A DNA stretch of 64,000 nucleotides from positions 62,001 to 126,000 of the forward strand of contig CAJLIR010000001.1 in the NCBI GenBank assembly GCA_905206805.1. The letters run 5' to 3'. Every line of letters begins with the position of its first letter. Position 1 is the first letter of the stretch. This DNA is from an uncultured Caryophanales bacterium. Lineage in GTDB: Bacteria; Bacillota_I; Bacilli_A; RF39; UBA660. Both the position numbers and the translations under genes were made by a program. Under the pieces are notes generated by a model. It saw only the letters and a list, made by a program, of their open reading frames with translations, did not search any database and was not told where the DNA came from. Below, piece by piece: positions 25,719 through 34,416 of the stretch.

Positions 25719-27869
25719 CCAATTTGAATAAATATCTTTACAATTTTCAATACTACTAAGATAAGATTTTCTTAAAATTTTAACAAGTGGAACATTATGT
25801 TTATACGCATATCTTATAGTTTCATCATTTGGTTCATCATAACTTATAACAAAATCAGGTATGTTTTTCCCTTTTATTCTTAACTCATTATAAGTACCAT
25901 TTAATTTTGTTCTATGATTTAAATCACCCATCAATAACCATTCTGGCGTTTTAAGTCCAGGACGGTGATATTTATTTTCATGAAAATTATTACATATCGA
26001 GTCAAGAGAATTCATATGAACAATATCTTCTGGTTTAATATTTGAATATCCAAATTTAATTCCATCATCACCATAATATACCGAACGATTTTCATCACAT
26101 ATTACACTATATGATTCAAATTTTTCTATGTAATTTCCATTAAACAAATGTTCTCCATCACGCATTCTTCTACAAAGAAAATTAAATTTTTCACCACTAA
26201 AATAAATAACAGGAAGGACAACTTTCTTTTTATCAAGTATAAACACTTCTTTAGTTACTACCCTTCTGGAAATATTGGTTAAAGATTTAATAATATCATT
26301 TGTAGATTTAGTTTTCATTTTTTTTAATATATCTTCTTTCATTTTATTTAAATTAACATTTTTATATTTATAAAAAACTTCTCTAATTCTTTCAGGTTTA
26401 CTATAAAAAACAATATCCCTCATATCATTTATAAATTCTGAATCATAAATATCTTGAAAAGACGATTTTTTTATCATGTCTAAATATACCCAAAAATCAT
26501 ATGCTGAATCAGTTAAATTACCCATTAACAATTTATACATCAATTTATATTTTTTTGTTTTTATAAATACTTTGTGAGCTAAAATATCATTGTCCGTAAT
26601 TTTCTTTACTTCACTTTCTCCATTTTTATCATACCAGTGATTATCTAAAAAGATAGAACAAATACCAGATTTTTTTAATAATTTATCACTAAACTTATAC
26701 TTATAATAATGATACATTCTACAATAATTTAAATTCGAAATATCTAAAAAAATATTTTCACGTTCTAATATTAATTCTTCACTAAGAATATCCTGAGGTA
26801 AATTAAATAAAATCAAAAATTTTTCATTATCTTTTTGATTTTTTAATATATCATCAATTAAATTTTTTCTTGTCTTAAAATAATCACGTATTAACGATTC
26901 ATTCATTCTTCTTTTCAGTATATCAAAAGTCCCCCAGTATTCAGCATTGATAAGAAAAAAATCTAATATTTGATATTTAAGTTCAACATTAGCATAAAAT
27001 TTAAATAATTTAACAAACCCTGAAATAGAAGAACTATAATCAAATCTTTCATTATCATGATCATATTGAATACCAGGGAAACAACACTCAGGATGAACCC
27101 TCCCAAATATATCAAAAATTTCCTCATTGCAAACTTTTCCGATATTTTTCAAATTATCTCTATCTAAAACTATTTCTTCAACATTAAAAAAATTCTTGTC
27201 TATTCTAGTTAAAACATAATAAATCGCGTCATATATACCATTTAATAAACCATTTTCTCTTACAGATTTTATAAATTCTTTACTTGTATAAATTTTTGTT
27301 AATTTATCAATTTCTAATCTATATATCCATTTTAATATTAATGAAAAATCATATTCAGAACATTCCATAATAATTTTTATTATTAAAGGATTATTTAATA
27401 TATTAATTAAATATCTATAATCTAAATCAGTTTTATTTAATCCATAAATTTTTTGTAAACACAAAAAAGTCCACTCATAATTTTTCAAAAATAAATAACC
27501 ATTCAATATAGAAAAAATATAATTATTATTAGGTAATTTTTCCATTAATTTATTATCTTTTAAATCATATTGGGCTAATGAAATACAAAATTTAGTATTA
27601 TTATAAAAATTATCAAAAAAATAAGCATTACTTAATATATCAAAATTATTTGCTTCCAAAATTAATTTTAAGACTAACTCAATAGTATTATCATTAAAAT
27701 AAAAATTCTTTAACTCATCATTATTAGAATTTAATACATAGTTTAAAAATTCTAAATCTTTAATTTCAAAAATATAATTTTTCATATTTTCACTCATTAA
27801 AGTATTAATCTCAGAATCAGAAAAATTCGAATTAAAAAGCTTTGATTTATAAATATCCCATTTTTTCAT
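25713..27869 (-). CDS. Large orphan protein with a distinctive C-terminal domain
   Basis: The 718-residue soluble protein is mostly Asn/Lys/Ile-rich helices, perhaps a repeat solenoid, without signal peptide or membrane helix. The last 170 residues are better ordered: VVLPVIYFSG...EWLLMGDLNHRTKLNGTYNELRIKG...IPDFVISYDEPNDETIRYAYKHNVPLVKI. The YNEL and FVISYDEPN...IPLVKI type of ending is one I associate with large hypothetical proteins of gut Firmicutes, but I know no function. The ATG at 27869 follows GGGGG. A perfect TTGACA/TATAAT promoter drives it, and it has its own terminator, so it is an expressed single-gene unit. Confidence 0.7.
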   Translation of the reverse strand: MKKWDIYKSKLFNSNFSDSEINTLMSENMKNYIFEIKDLEFLNYVLNSNNDELKNFYFNDNTIELVLKLILEANNFDILSNAYFFDNFYNNTKFCISLAQYDLKDNKLMEKLPNNNYIFSILNGYLFLKNYEWTFLCLQKIYGLNKTDLDYRYLINILNNPLIIKIIMECSEYDFSLILKWIYRLEIDKLTKIYTSKEFIKSVRENGLLNGIYDAIYYVLTRIDKNFFNVEEIVLDRDNLKNIGKVCNEEIFDIFGRVHPECCFPGIQYDHDNERFDYSSSISGFVKLFKFYANVELKYQILDFFLINAEYWGTFDILKRRMNESLIRDYFKTRKNLIDDILKNQKDNEKFLILFNLPQDILSEELILERENIFLDISNLNYCRMYHYYKYKFSDKLLKKSGICSIFLDNHWYDKNGESEVKKITDNDILAHKVFIKTKKYKLMYKLLMGNLTDSAYDFWVYLDMIKKSSFQDIYDSEFINDMRDIVFYSKPERIREVFYKYKNVNLNKMKEDILKKMKTKSTNDIIKSLTNISRRVVTKEVFILDKKKVVLPVIYFSGEKFNFLCRRMRDGEHLFNGNYIEKFESYSVICDENRSVYYGDDGIKFGYSNIKPEDIVHMNSLDSICNNFHENKYHRPGLKTPEWLLMGDLNHRTKLNGTYNELRIKGKNIPDFVISYDEPNDETIRYAYKHNVPLVKILRKSYLSSIENCKDIYSNWQ

Positions 27870-27896
27870 AATAACCCCCAAAATTTATTAAAACGT

Positions 27897-27939
27897 ATTA
27901 TATTATTAAATATATATATTGTCAATTAATTATTGTCAA
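27897..27939 (-). promoter_or_regulatory. Perfect consensus promoter with duplicated -35
   Basis: TTGACA (27920-27925), a 17-base spacer and TATAAT (27897-27902) match the sigma-A consensus exactly. A second TTGACA in a direct repeat of TTAATTGACAAT lies at 27934-27939. Confidence 0.8.
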
Positions 27940-27976
27940 TTAATTAAAAAAAATCATTATTTTACTAATGACTTTT
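27940..27976 (-). terminator. Terminator of the small orphan gene at 27957
   Basis: AAAGTCATTA and TAATGATTT pair around a short loop, with a T-tract on the minus strand. It resembles the terminator of the paralogue at 22703-22728. Confidence 0.6.
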
Positions 27977-28196
27977 TACTAATTTCTTCACCATTAGATA
28001 ATGACATTTTATATAACTGATATACGGAATCATTTATAACATCCTCTTTTGACATTAAACCTAAATTTACTAAATTGATTAAATTTGATAAATGAAGTTC
28101 ATTAGCATTATAATTTATGGCTTTTGTTGTTTCATCAATAGAATTTTTTGTTCCATTAATAATGTCTATGATTAAATCCAAATTAACATCACCCAT
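27957..28196 (-). CDS. Small helical orphan protein, paralogue of the one at 22713
   Basis: About 79 residues, helical, starting MGDVNLDLIID with AGGTTG five bases upstream. Its second half (NELHLSNLINLVNLGLMSKEDVI) aligns with the 22713-22925 product. It has its own promoter (TTGATA, 17-base spacer, TAATTT, upstream of 28200) and terminator. It lies between mutL and the large orphan gene, marking the far edge of the accessory block. Function unknown. Confidence 0.65.
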   Translation of the reverse strand: MGDVNLDLIIDIINGTKNSIDETTKAINYNANELHLSNLINLVNLGLMSKEDVINDSVYQLYKMSLSNGEEISKKSLVK

Positions 28197-28262
28197 AAAG
28201 CAACCTACCAAGTCACGTACTTTAAATTAACATAAATAATTCAAAATATCAACTTATTTTAA

Positions 28263-30089
28263 CTAAAAACCACTTCTTTTAAATAATTTTTCTAAATCAT
28301 ATTTTGAATAATAGACTATTGTAGGTCTACCGTGAGGACAATTAAATGGATTTTTACATTTTCTTAAATCACTGATTAAATTTTCCATTTCTTCCATAGT
28401 TATATTTTCGTTTGCTTTAATAGAAGCTTTACAACTTACAGTTGCAGCTAAGTGTTCATTAAACTTTGCGATTGAAAAATCTTTTTCTTTATTAATAACT
28501 AAATCTATAACCATTCTTATTACTCTATCTTCTTCACCAATACGAATCCAAGTTGGATGCGCTTTTATAATTATTGAATTTACTCCAAAATCATCTATTT
28601 CAAATCCCATATTTTGTAAAAACTGAAAATTTTCTTTTAAAACCATATATTCATTATTTGGTAATTCAAGAGTTAATGGTATTAACATATGTATTGAATC
28701 AGGACGAGGATTACCTAATTTTTCACGATAATATTCATAATTAATTCTCTCTTTTGCAGCGTGCTGATCAATCAAATACATTCCTTTTTCATTTTGACAT
28801 ATAATATAAGTTCCGTGTACTAAACCTACTGGATATAATTCTGGTAATTTTTCTACACTTTCTTCTATTTCAAACAATAAGGATTCATCGGTAGGACTTA
28901 CATTTTCTTTTCCGTTATCTATTTTAACAGAATAACTTTGTTCCTCCTCACCAATTCTTTCCAAATCTAGAACAATTTCTTCATATTTAGGTTTTTCAAC
29001 ACTTTTATCATTTTGAATATCTGTATTTAAGTTATTGTTGTATTCAAATTCTTCATTTATCGTTAGGTCATTAAATGGTTGTTCTACTTCTATATGAGGT
29101 ATTAATAGTTGTTGCTTTAAGGCATTTTTTATCATTTTTTCTATCAAAAGCAATAATTCTTGCATTTTACCAAATTTAATATCCATTTTAGTTGGATGAA
29201 TATTAACATCGACTAAACTTGGATCAACTTCAATTTTTAAAACAGTAATCGGATAACGATTATCTGGTTTATATCCATGATAACTATCATTAATTATTCT
29301 ATTTATTTCTGCATTTCTTACAACACGACCATTTACAAGTGTTATAATTCCATTTCTATTGGAACGCATAATTTCAGGCAATGTTATATATCCACTAATA
29401 ACATAATCATTATCCATAGCACTTACTGGTAACATTTTTTTTACAACATTTATGCCATAAATGGAAGATATAGTTTTAAGTAAATTATCAGAACCATCTG
29501 TATTTAAAATTACATTACCATTATTTGATAAAATAAATTTTATCTCTGAATGTGATAAAGCCATTTTATTAACATATTCTGTTACATTTGCAAGTTCTGT
29601 ATATAAACTTTTTAAATGTTTTAATCTAGCAGGAGTGTTATAAAATAAATCATTAACACTAATAACAGTTCCTATTCTAGCATCACTTTCTGTTACACTC
29701 TCTATTTTTCCACCATTAATTTTTACTAGTGTTCCAACACCACCAGTAGATGTTTTTAAAGTAATTTTACTAACAGATGCGATTGACGCTAACGCTTCAC
29801 CTCTAAACCCTAATGTTTCAATTCTATATAAATCATCTTCACTTTTTAATTTACTTGTTGCGTGACGAGAAAAAGCTAAAACAGCGTCTTCTCTATCCAT
29901 ACCAAAACCATTATCAGTTATTTTTATTTGCTTTGTACCAGCATCAATAAGTTCAATTTTAATTTCCGTACTTGATGCATCAATACTATTTTCTACTAAT
30001 TCTTTTACAACTGAAGCACATTTTTCAACAACCTCTCCAGCTGCAATTTTATTTGCAAGTATTTCATCCATTACAGTTATTTTAGACAT
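28263..30089 (-). CDS. mutL: DNA mismatch repair protein MutL
   Basis: This 608-residue MutL has the N-terminal GHKL ATPase (ELVENSIDA, DNGFGMDREDA, GFRGEALASI) and a C-terminal dimerisation/nuclease domain with DQHAAKERINYE, the metal-binding motif of endonuclease-type MutL, and CPHGRPT at the end. It should therefore nick the strand to be repaired, as in methyl-independent mismatch repair. Its partner mutS is 24 kb away. The reading frame is intact. A terminator for the upstream surface-protein gene lies just before it. Confidence 0.97.
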   Translation of the reverse strand: MSKITVMDEILANKIAAGEVVEKCASVVKELVENSIDASSTEIKIELIDAGTKQIKITDNGFGMDREDAVLAFSRHATSKLKSEDDLYRIETLGFRGEALASIASVSKITLKTSTGGVGTLVKINGGKIESVTESDARIGTVISVNDLFYNTPARLKHLKSLYTELANVTEYVNKMALSHSEIKFILSNNGNVILNTDGSDNLLKTISSIYGINVVKKMLPVSAMDNDYVISGYITLPEIMRSNRNGIITLVNGRVVRNAEINRIINDSYHGYKPDNRYPITVLKIEVDPSLVDVNIHPTKMDIKFGKMQELLLLIEKMIKNALKQQLLIPHIEVEQPFNDLTINEEFEYNNNLNTDIQNDKSVEKPKYEEIVLDLERIGEEEQSYSVKIDNGKENVSPTDESLLFEIEESVEKLPELYPVGLVHGTYIICQNEKGMYLIDQHAAKERINYEYYREKLGNPRPDSIHMLIPLTLELPNNEYMVLKENFQFLQNMGFEIDDFGVNSIIIKAHPTWIRIGEEDRVIRMVIDLVINKEKDFSIAKFNEHLAATVSCKASIKANENITMEEMENLISDLRKCKNPFNCPHGRPTIVYYSKYDLEKLFKRSGF

Positions 30090-30112
30090 TTTTTACCACC
30101 AACATTATTATA

Positions 30113-30152
30113 TCAAAAAAATATTGAAAATTATTCAATATTTTTTATTTTT
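30113..30152 (-). terminator. Terminator after the FGE-like surface protein gene
   Basis: A stem of about 12 bp (AAAAAATATTGAA/TTCAATATTTTTT) with a five-base loop ends in T7 on the minus strand, overlapping the stop at 30151. Confidence 0.8.
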
Positions 30153-31479
30153 AACTTAAACTTATTCTAAATCCAACATTATAATGTGCTCCACCTGTAT
30201 AGCCAGAAAATGAATATATATTATTTATATCTCTAAAAAACCAAGGTTGTGTGCTATCAACAAAGCTTGAACCTGCATTCCAACTACTTGTACCATTATC
30301 AAATGGACCAAATTCTTTAGTAGCATCACCTAATATTCCACGACTATAGTCAGTACTTGCACCATCAGTATATAAGTCATAATATTTTTTGTTTTCCGAC
30401 ATCCATACACTATCAAATCCAGATGAACCAATAACAGCATTATTATTACCCATTACATATTCGTAAACTCCACCGCTCATAGCATAAACACCATAAACAT
30501 TTGAAGTTGTACTCGATAAAATACCAATTTCAGAATCATAATCATAATTATAATTTGAAATAGTAGTACATTCATTATTTTTACAAATACCATATTTAGA
30601 ATTTGTTAAATATGTAACTGCTCCCCATTCTGTATTTTTAAGTAATCTAATGTTTGAATCGTCACTCTTTAAACCATATATATCAGAATAAAACCCTTGT
30701 AAAGCATTAAACATAGTAGAAATATTTTGATTAACAATTGCTTTTTTATTTGGAAGAATTGTTACACTATTAATACTATCAGTTGCCTCAAACTTTCCTA
30801 CCCAAATACCAGATAATTCTGTGCCATCAAAAGTAAATGCAGGATGAGTAATATAATTAGGCCCTGTTGTTTTAGTAGCAGTTTTTTCTTCAAAAACTAC
30901 ATCTATTTGTTGAATTCCAGTACTTGCTACTAGAGAATACTTATATCTTGGTATCCAAACAAAGAACGCTAAAATATCTTCGCTATTAATAATAGTATCT
31001 GGAGATGCCTTTTCGTAATAATCACGTGTTTTAGTACCATTTTGACGAACTAAAACTGCATTTGCCCATTCAGAATTGCTATAATTATACCAACCATTTG
31101 TACTAGGATTATCACTATTAGCTTTAACCCATTTTTTTTCTATAAAATTATATCTAACAGGAATCATACCACTTTTTAAAACTGGTGCATTGGCTCCACT
31201 TTTATCATAATTTACAATTTCTAACTTATTATCATCTTTTTTATCATCATTTGGAGTTACAGTATCATTTTTGTTAAATAAGTTATCAATGAAATTTGAT
31301 TCTTCTAATTTTTTGACACCTGCAGAAATAAGTGGCATACAAAGTGCAGCAAGCGCAATTACAGCAAGTAAAATAATAGCAAACTTATAATCTTTAATAC
31401 CATTATTTTCATAACTACTTACTTCATCATTAATATTGTTTGTACTATTAACTTCATCTTTTTTATTTTTTTCTTCCAT
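30151..31479 (-). CDS. Membrane-anchored FGE/SUMF1-like surface protein
   Basis: The 442-residue protein has an acidic Asn-rich cytosolic start, one membrane helix (about residues 30-52), a linker, and a large extracellular domain with the formylglycine-generating-enzyme/C-type-lectin-like pattern: FFVWIPRYKYSL, GIWVGKFEAT, WGAVTYLTNSKYG, VYGVYAMSGGVYEYVMGN, and a final GFRISLS. The catalytic Cys pair of true formylglycine enzymes is not apparent, so a binding or structural role is more likely. GGGGA precedes the ATG. It stands between sigE and mutL. Confidence 0.7.
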   Translation of the reverse strand: MEEKNKKDEVNSTNNINDEVSSYENNGIKDYKFAIILLAVIALAALCMPLISAGVKKLEESNFIDNLFNKNDTVTPNDDKKDDNKLEIVNYDKSGANAPVLKSGMIPVRYNFIEKKWVKANSDNPSTNGWYNYSNSEWANAVLVRQNGTKTRDYYEKASPDTIINSEDILAFFVWIPRYKYSLVASTGIQQIDVVFEEKTATKTTGPNYITHPAFTFDGTELSGIWVGKFEATDSINSVTILPNKKAIVNQNISTMFNALQGFYSDIYGLKSDDSNIRLLKNTEWGAVTYLTNSKYGICKNNECTTISNYNYDYDSEIGILSSTTSNVYGVYAMSGGVYEYVMGNNNAVIGSSGFDSVWMSENKKYYDLYTDGASTDYSRGILGDATKEFGPFDNGTSSWNAGSSFVDSTQPWFFRDINNIYSFSGYTGGAHYNVGFRISLS

Positions 31480-31545
31480 TTTTATTCCCCTTATCTATTC
31501 TAAGAAAAATTATATCATAAAAAAAAATATATATAAATATATTTT

Positions 31546-32238
31546 TCATATTTTGGTAATATTTTGAATTCTTTTTATGACTTTTTTTTCAATTCTAGAT
31601 ATATAGGATTGACTAATTCCTAACATATCAGCAACATCTTTTTGAGTTAACTCTTCATTATTAAAAAGTCCATAACGTAAAATCATTATTTGTCTATCGC
31701 GTTCGTTTAATTTATTAATTTCCTCATATAATATTTTTTTATCTGTTTCATCTTCTAAACTCTTAGTTACAATATCATTTTCTGTACCTAATATATCCTC
31801 TAGATGAAGTTCATTTCCTTCTGAATCGTAACTTAAATTATCTTCAAAACTAACTTCTGTTTTTCTTTTTTTATTTTTTCTTAAAAACATTAATATTTCA
31901 TTATCTATACAACGAGATGCATACGTTGCAAGTTTTATATTTTTATCAAGCTTATAAGTATTTACTCCCTTAATTAATCCAATGGTTCCAATACTTACTA
32001 AATCTTCTAAGTCAACACCTGTATTTTCATATTTTTTTGATAAGAAAACAACAAGACGTAAGTTATGCTCAATTAATTTTTCACGGGCAAGTATATCCCC
32101 ATTCATAGATAATTCAACATATTTTATTTCATCTTCTTTCGATAATGGCTCTGGTAATTTATCAGCACTTCCAACAAAAAATATATTATTTTCTACATTA
32201 AATATTTTAATAAAAAAATTAAGTATTTTATGAAACAT
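31546..32238 (-). CDS. sigE: Sporulation sigma factor pro-SigE
   Basis: SigE directs early mother-cell transcription. The 230-residue protein starts with a hydrophobic pro-sequence (MFHKILNFFIKIF...) that must be cut near FVGSADKLP by SpoIIGA. Region 2 (LVVFLSKKYENTGVDLEDLVSIGTIGLIKGVNTY) and region 4 (LTQKDVADMLGISQSYISRIEKKVIKRIQ) are canonical. The ATG at 32238 has an excellent TTGGAGGGATAAA upstream. It directly follows spoIIGA, 1 base apart. SigK is similar, but the spoIIGA partner makes SigE the better call. Confidence 0.95.
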   Translation of the reverse strand: MFHKILNFFIKIFNVENNIFFVGSADKLPEPLSKEDEIKYVELSMNGDILAREKLIEHNLRLVVFLSKKYENTGVDLEDLVSIGTIGLIKGVNTYKLDKNIKLATYASRCIDNEILMFLRKNKKRKTEVSFEDNLSYDSEGNELHLEDILGTENDIVTKSLEDETDKKILYEEINKLNERDRQIMILRYGLFNNEELTQKDVADMLGISQSYISRIEKKVIKRIQNITKI

Positions 32239-32239
32239 T

Positions 32240-33022
32240 TTATCCCTCCAATAATTTTTCTTGTATAATACAGTCAACTCCATCAATAGTTATATTATCT
32301 TTTATAAATCCTAATAAAATATTTTTTCTAATCCCAACATTTTCAATATAAATTTTATCGATTTTAGCGCATTCTAATAATCCATTTTCTGTAATTGTTT
32401 GATAAGGTATTAGAATTTTTTTTGAATTTTTAATATCTATTTTATCTTTATTTAATAAAATGATCGGCCGGTTAAAATACGGATCTTTTAATTTATTTCC
32501 CGTATCCAAAAAACCTATAAATTTATATTCCTTATTCTCTAAATTTATTCTAATTTTATAATAATTATTATAATTATTTTTTAAATTTTTCATCTCCTTA
32601 GTATAAAAATAAATAATTATAGGTGATATTATCAAAATAAAAATTATATTTATACTTATTCCTTTATTTATAAAAATTAATCCAACATTTTTATAAGAGA
32701 ATTGATTGTTAATTCCATATAAAGCACCACCTAATATAAAACCCAATATGTATAAAAATAATAAGTTTTTTAAAAAATACTTTATATTTTTATATCCAAA
32801 TGAAATTATAATCATAAAAATACTAATTATAAATTTGAATAAGAATAATTCTAAATTATTTATTTTAATAAATAGTAAAAGTATGGTTAAACTTCCAAAA
32901 AATGCGCCTATTATTATTCTATTAATACTAGTATTTCTTTTTAAAATAGTTGATACACCAAGCAATAATAATAAATCAAAGGCAAAATTTATAAATAAAA
33001 CATAATCAATATAAATTTTCAT
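32240..33022 (-). CDS. spoIIGA: Pro-SigE processing protease SpoIIGA
   Basis: SpoIIGA is the membrane aspartic protease that removes the SigE pro-sequence. The 260-residue protein has five membrane helices in the first half and a cytosolic catalytic domain with FLDTGNKLKDP (about residue 165), the DTG motif of the family, and a RPIILLNKD segment. The ATG at 33022 follows GGTGATAAA. It is coupled to sigE. The 19 bases preceding the start are identical to those before the SpoIIB-like gene. Confidence 0.95.
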   Translation of the reverse strand: MKIYIDYVLFINFAFDLLLLLGVSTILKRNTSINRIIIGAFFGSLTILLLFIKINNLELFLFKFIISIFMIIISFGYKNIKYFLKNLLFLYILGFILGGALYGINNQFSYKNVGLIFINKGISINIIFILIISPIIIYFYTKEMKNLKNNYNNYYKIRINLENKEYKFIGFLDTGNKLKDPYFNRPIILLNKDKIDIKNSKKILIPYQTITENGLLECAKIDKIYIENVGIRKNILLGFIKDNITIDGVDCIIQEKLLEG

Positions 33023-33043
33023 TTTATCACCAGTATTATTATA

Positions 33044-33077
33044 AAAAAACAACATAAAAAATTATGTCGTTTTATAA
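33044..33077 (-). terminator. Terminator between the lipoprotein gene and spoIIGA
   Basis: AAACGACATAA and TTATGTTGTTT pair around TTTT and run into T7 on the minus strand. It ends the transcript of the lipoprotein gene at 33096 and lies in the spoIIGA promoter region. Confidence 0.8.
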
Positions 33078-33095
33078 CTATATAAAATATTAGTT

Positions 33096-33689
33096 TTATT
33101 TAATCATCGTATAACTTACGCTAACACTTATATTATTAAAATTATAAATTATTAAATAAACTTGATTATCAGGATTAATATATACCTTGCAATTACCTGA
33201 TTCCTCAACACTTAAATTAAAAGGTTTTAATATTTTATTCATTGTTTTACTTGAAACTGAAAAGTCATATACCTTATATGTATCTTTTCCTATTAACTCT
33301 TCTTTATAGTTTGTTTTTCCTACTTCATCTAGACCTACCAAAAATAAATCTGTATCAGTATAATCATATTTTAATTTTACATTTAATTCATTATTTTCTT
33401 TATCAAAAACTGTCGTATTTCCGTTTTCAATTTTTGCTGTTTCATACTCTTCGTTATCAATAAAATTAATTTCATAACTTTTATTAGAAGCATTATATAC
33501 TATATAATTTTCTTCTATGGGATCACTTCTGATACTTATTTTTGCTCTATAACTGTTTACTTTTTTTTGACTAATTGAAGTATTTTTTATTGCACTAGTT
33601 AGTTGTGTTTCTTTCTTTTTTCCACATCCAGTAATAATTACTACTAATACTAGACATATTATTATACTTATTTTTTTTATATTCTTCAT
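33096..33689 (-). CDS. Lipoprotein of unknown function
   Basis: A 197-residue secreted protein with a type II signal peptide and lipobox IITGC at about residue 22. The mature part is beta-rich (YRAKISIRS..., YKVYDFSVSSK..., NCKVYINPDNQVYLIIYNF), recalling LolA-like or DUF4292-type folds, but I cannot assign a family. AAAGGAG precedes the ATG. It should be processed by LspA (15327-15803). It lies between the pilin-like fragment and spoIIGA. Confidence 0.75.
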   Translation of the reverse strand: MKNIKKISIIICLVLVVIITGCGKKKETQLTSAIKNTSISQKKVNSYRAKISIRSDPIEENYIVYNASNKSYEINFIDNEEYETAKIENGNTTVFDKENNELNVKLKYDYTDTDLFLVGLDEVGKTNYKEELIGKDTYKVYDFSVSSKTMNKILKPFNLSVEESGNCKVYINPDNQVYLIIYNFNNISVSVSYTMIK

Positions 33690-33716
33690 AAATTCTCCTT
33701 TTAAATTAATATATTA

Positions 33717-34405
33717 TTATGGCTTTGAAACTGTAATTACTGGCAAAATAGGATACTCATTATCTGTAATATAAAAACAAGGATCCATCATTGAATACTT
33801 TGACGTAAAACATGTAATTTCATAGTCTTGTGTATGTCCCATTCCAAAAAACTATCTTTCCTTTTTAAATTCCAAGTAGAATTATAATCATTATGTGGAA
33901 ACCATTTCAAAAATGTATCACTCGATCCTATATAAGTTATTCCACTTAAATCTGGATAATCAAATCCAACATTAACAAATAAATTGTATGCTTCAAGATT
34001 AGATATTAATCTCACATAGTCATTTACATATCCATCTTGGCATGACACACCTGAACCATCACCAGTAGTTTCAGCATATAATTCTATTTCTTTTTTTGTT
34101 AAACCACCAAAACCCTTAAATGAGTCATTATTTGAATTTAAATTAACACTATCATCACATATTTGAGCTGGAATCATATTGTCAATTTTAGCTTTTAAAA
34201 TTGGATATAATGTTTCATTCAAATATGTTCTAACAATTAAAGTACTCCATCTATAACTTTCAAGATTATCATCCACGAAAGGCATATAACTATTATCGTC
34301 CAATTGATCTGCATCCATCATTAATGTAACATTTATTCCATCATCACCTATTACATGCCAATATACCCACCAAAATTTGTTATTACCTCTCCAGATACGT
34401 AAGTC
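33717..34405 (-). pseudogene. Broken pilin-associated/surface protein fragment with poly-T frameshift
   Basis: The frame starts abruptly just after the BspA-like gene stop with text like RIWRGNNKFWWVYWHVIGDDG...VTLMMDADQLD and runs through SLIVRTYLNE-type sequence. Near 33853-33858 a run of six T breaks the frame. Adding one T restores FFGMGHTQDYEITCFTSKYS...MMDPCFYITDNEYPILPVITVSKP and a proper stop at 33717. So the 3' half is frameshifted and the 5' half is missing. The text resembles C-terminal domains of prepilin-like surface proteins of related bacteria, from memory only. Confidence 0.65.
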
Positions 34406-34416
34406 TTATTTTCTAA

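Noticed and set aside
22700..28260. Prophage or transposon as the source of the accessory block
   Set aside because: No integrase, transposase, phage structural gene, terminal inverted repeat or target duplication could be found.
33023..33095. Spo0A box upstream of spoIIGA
   Set aside because: Only a five-of-seven match (ACGACA) exists, and it is part of a terminator stem.
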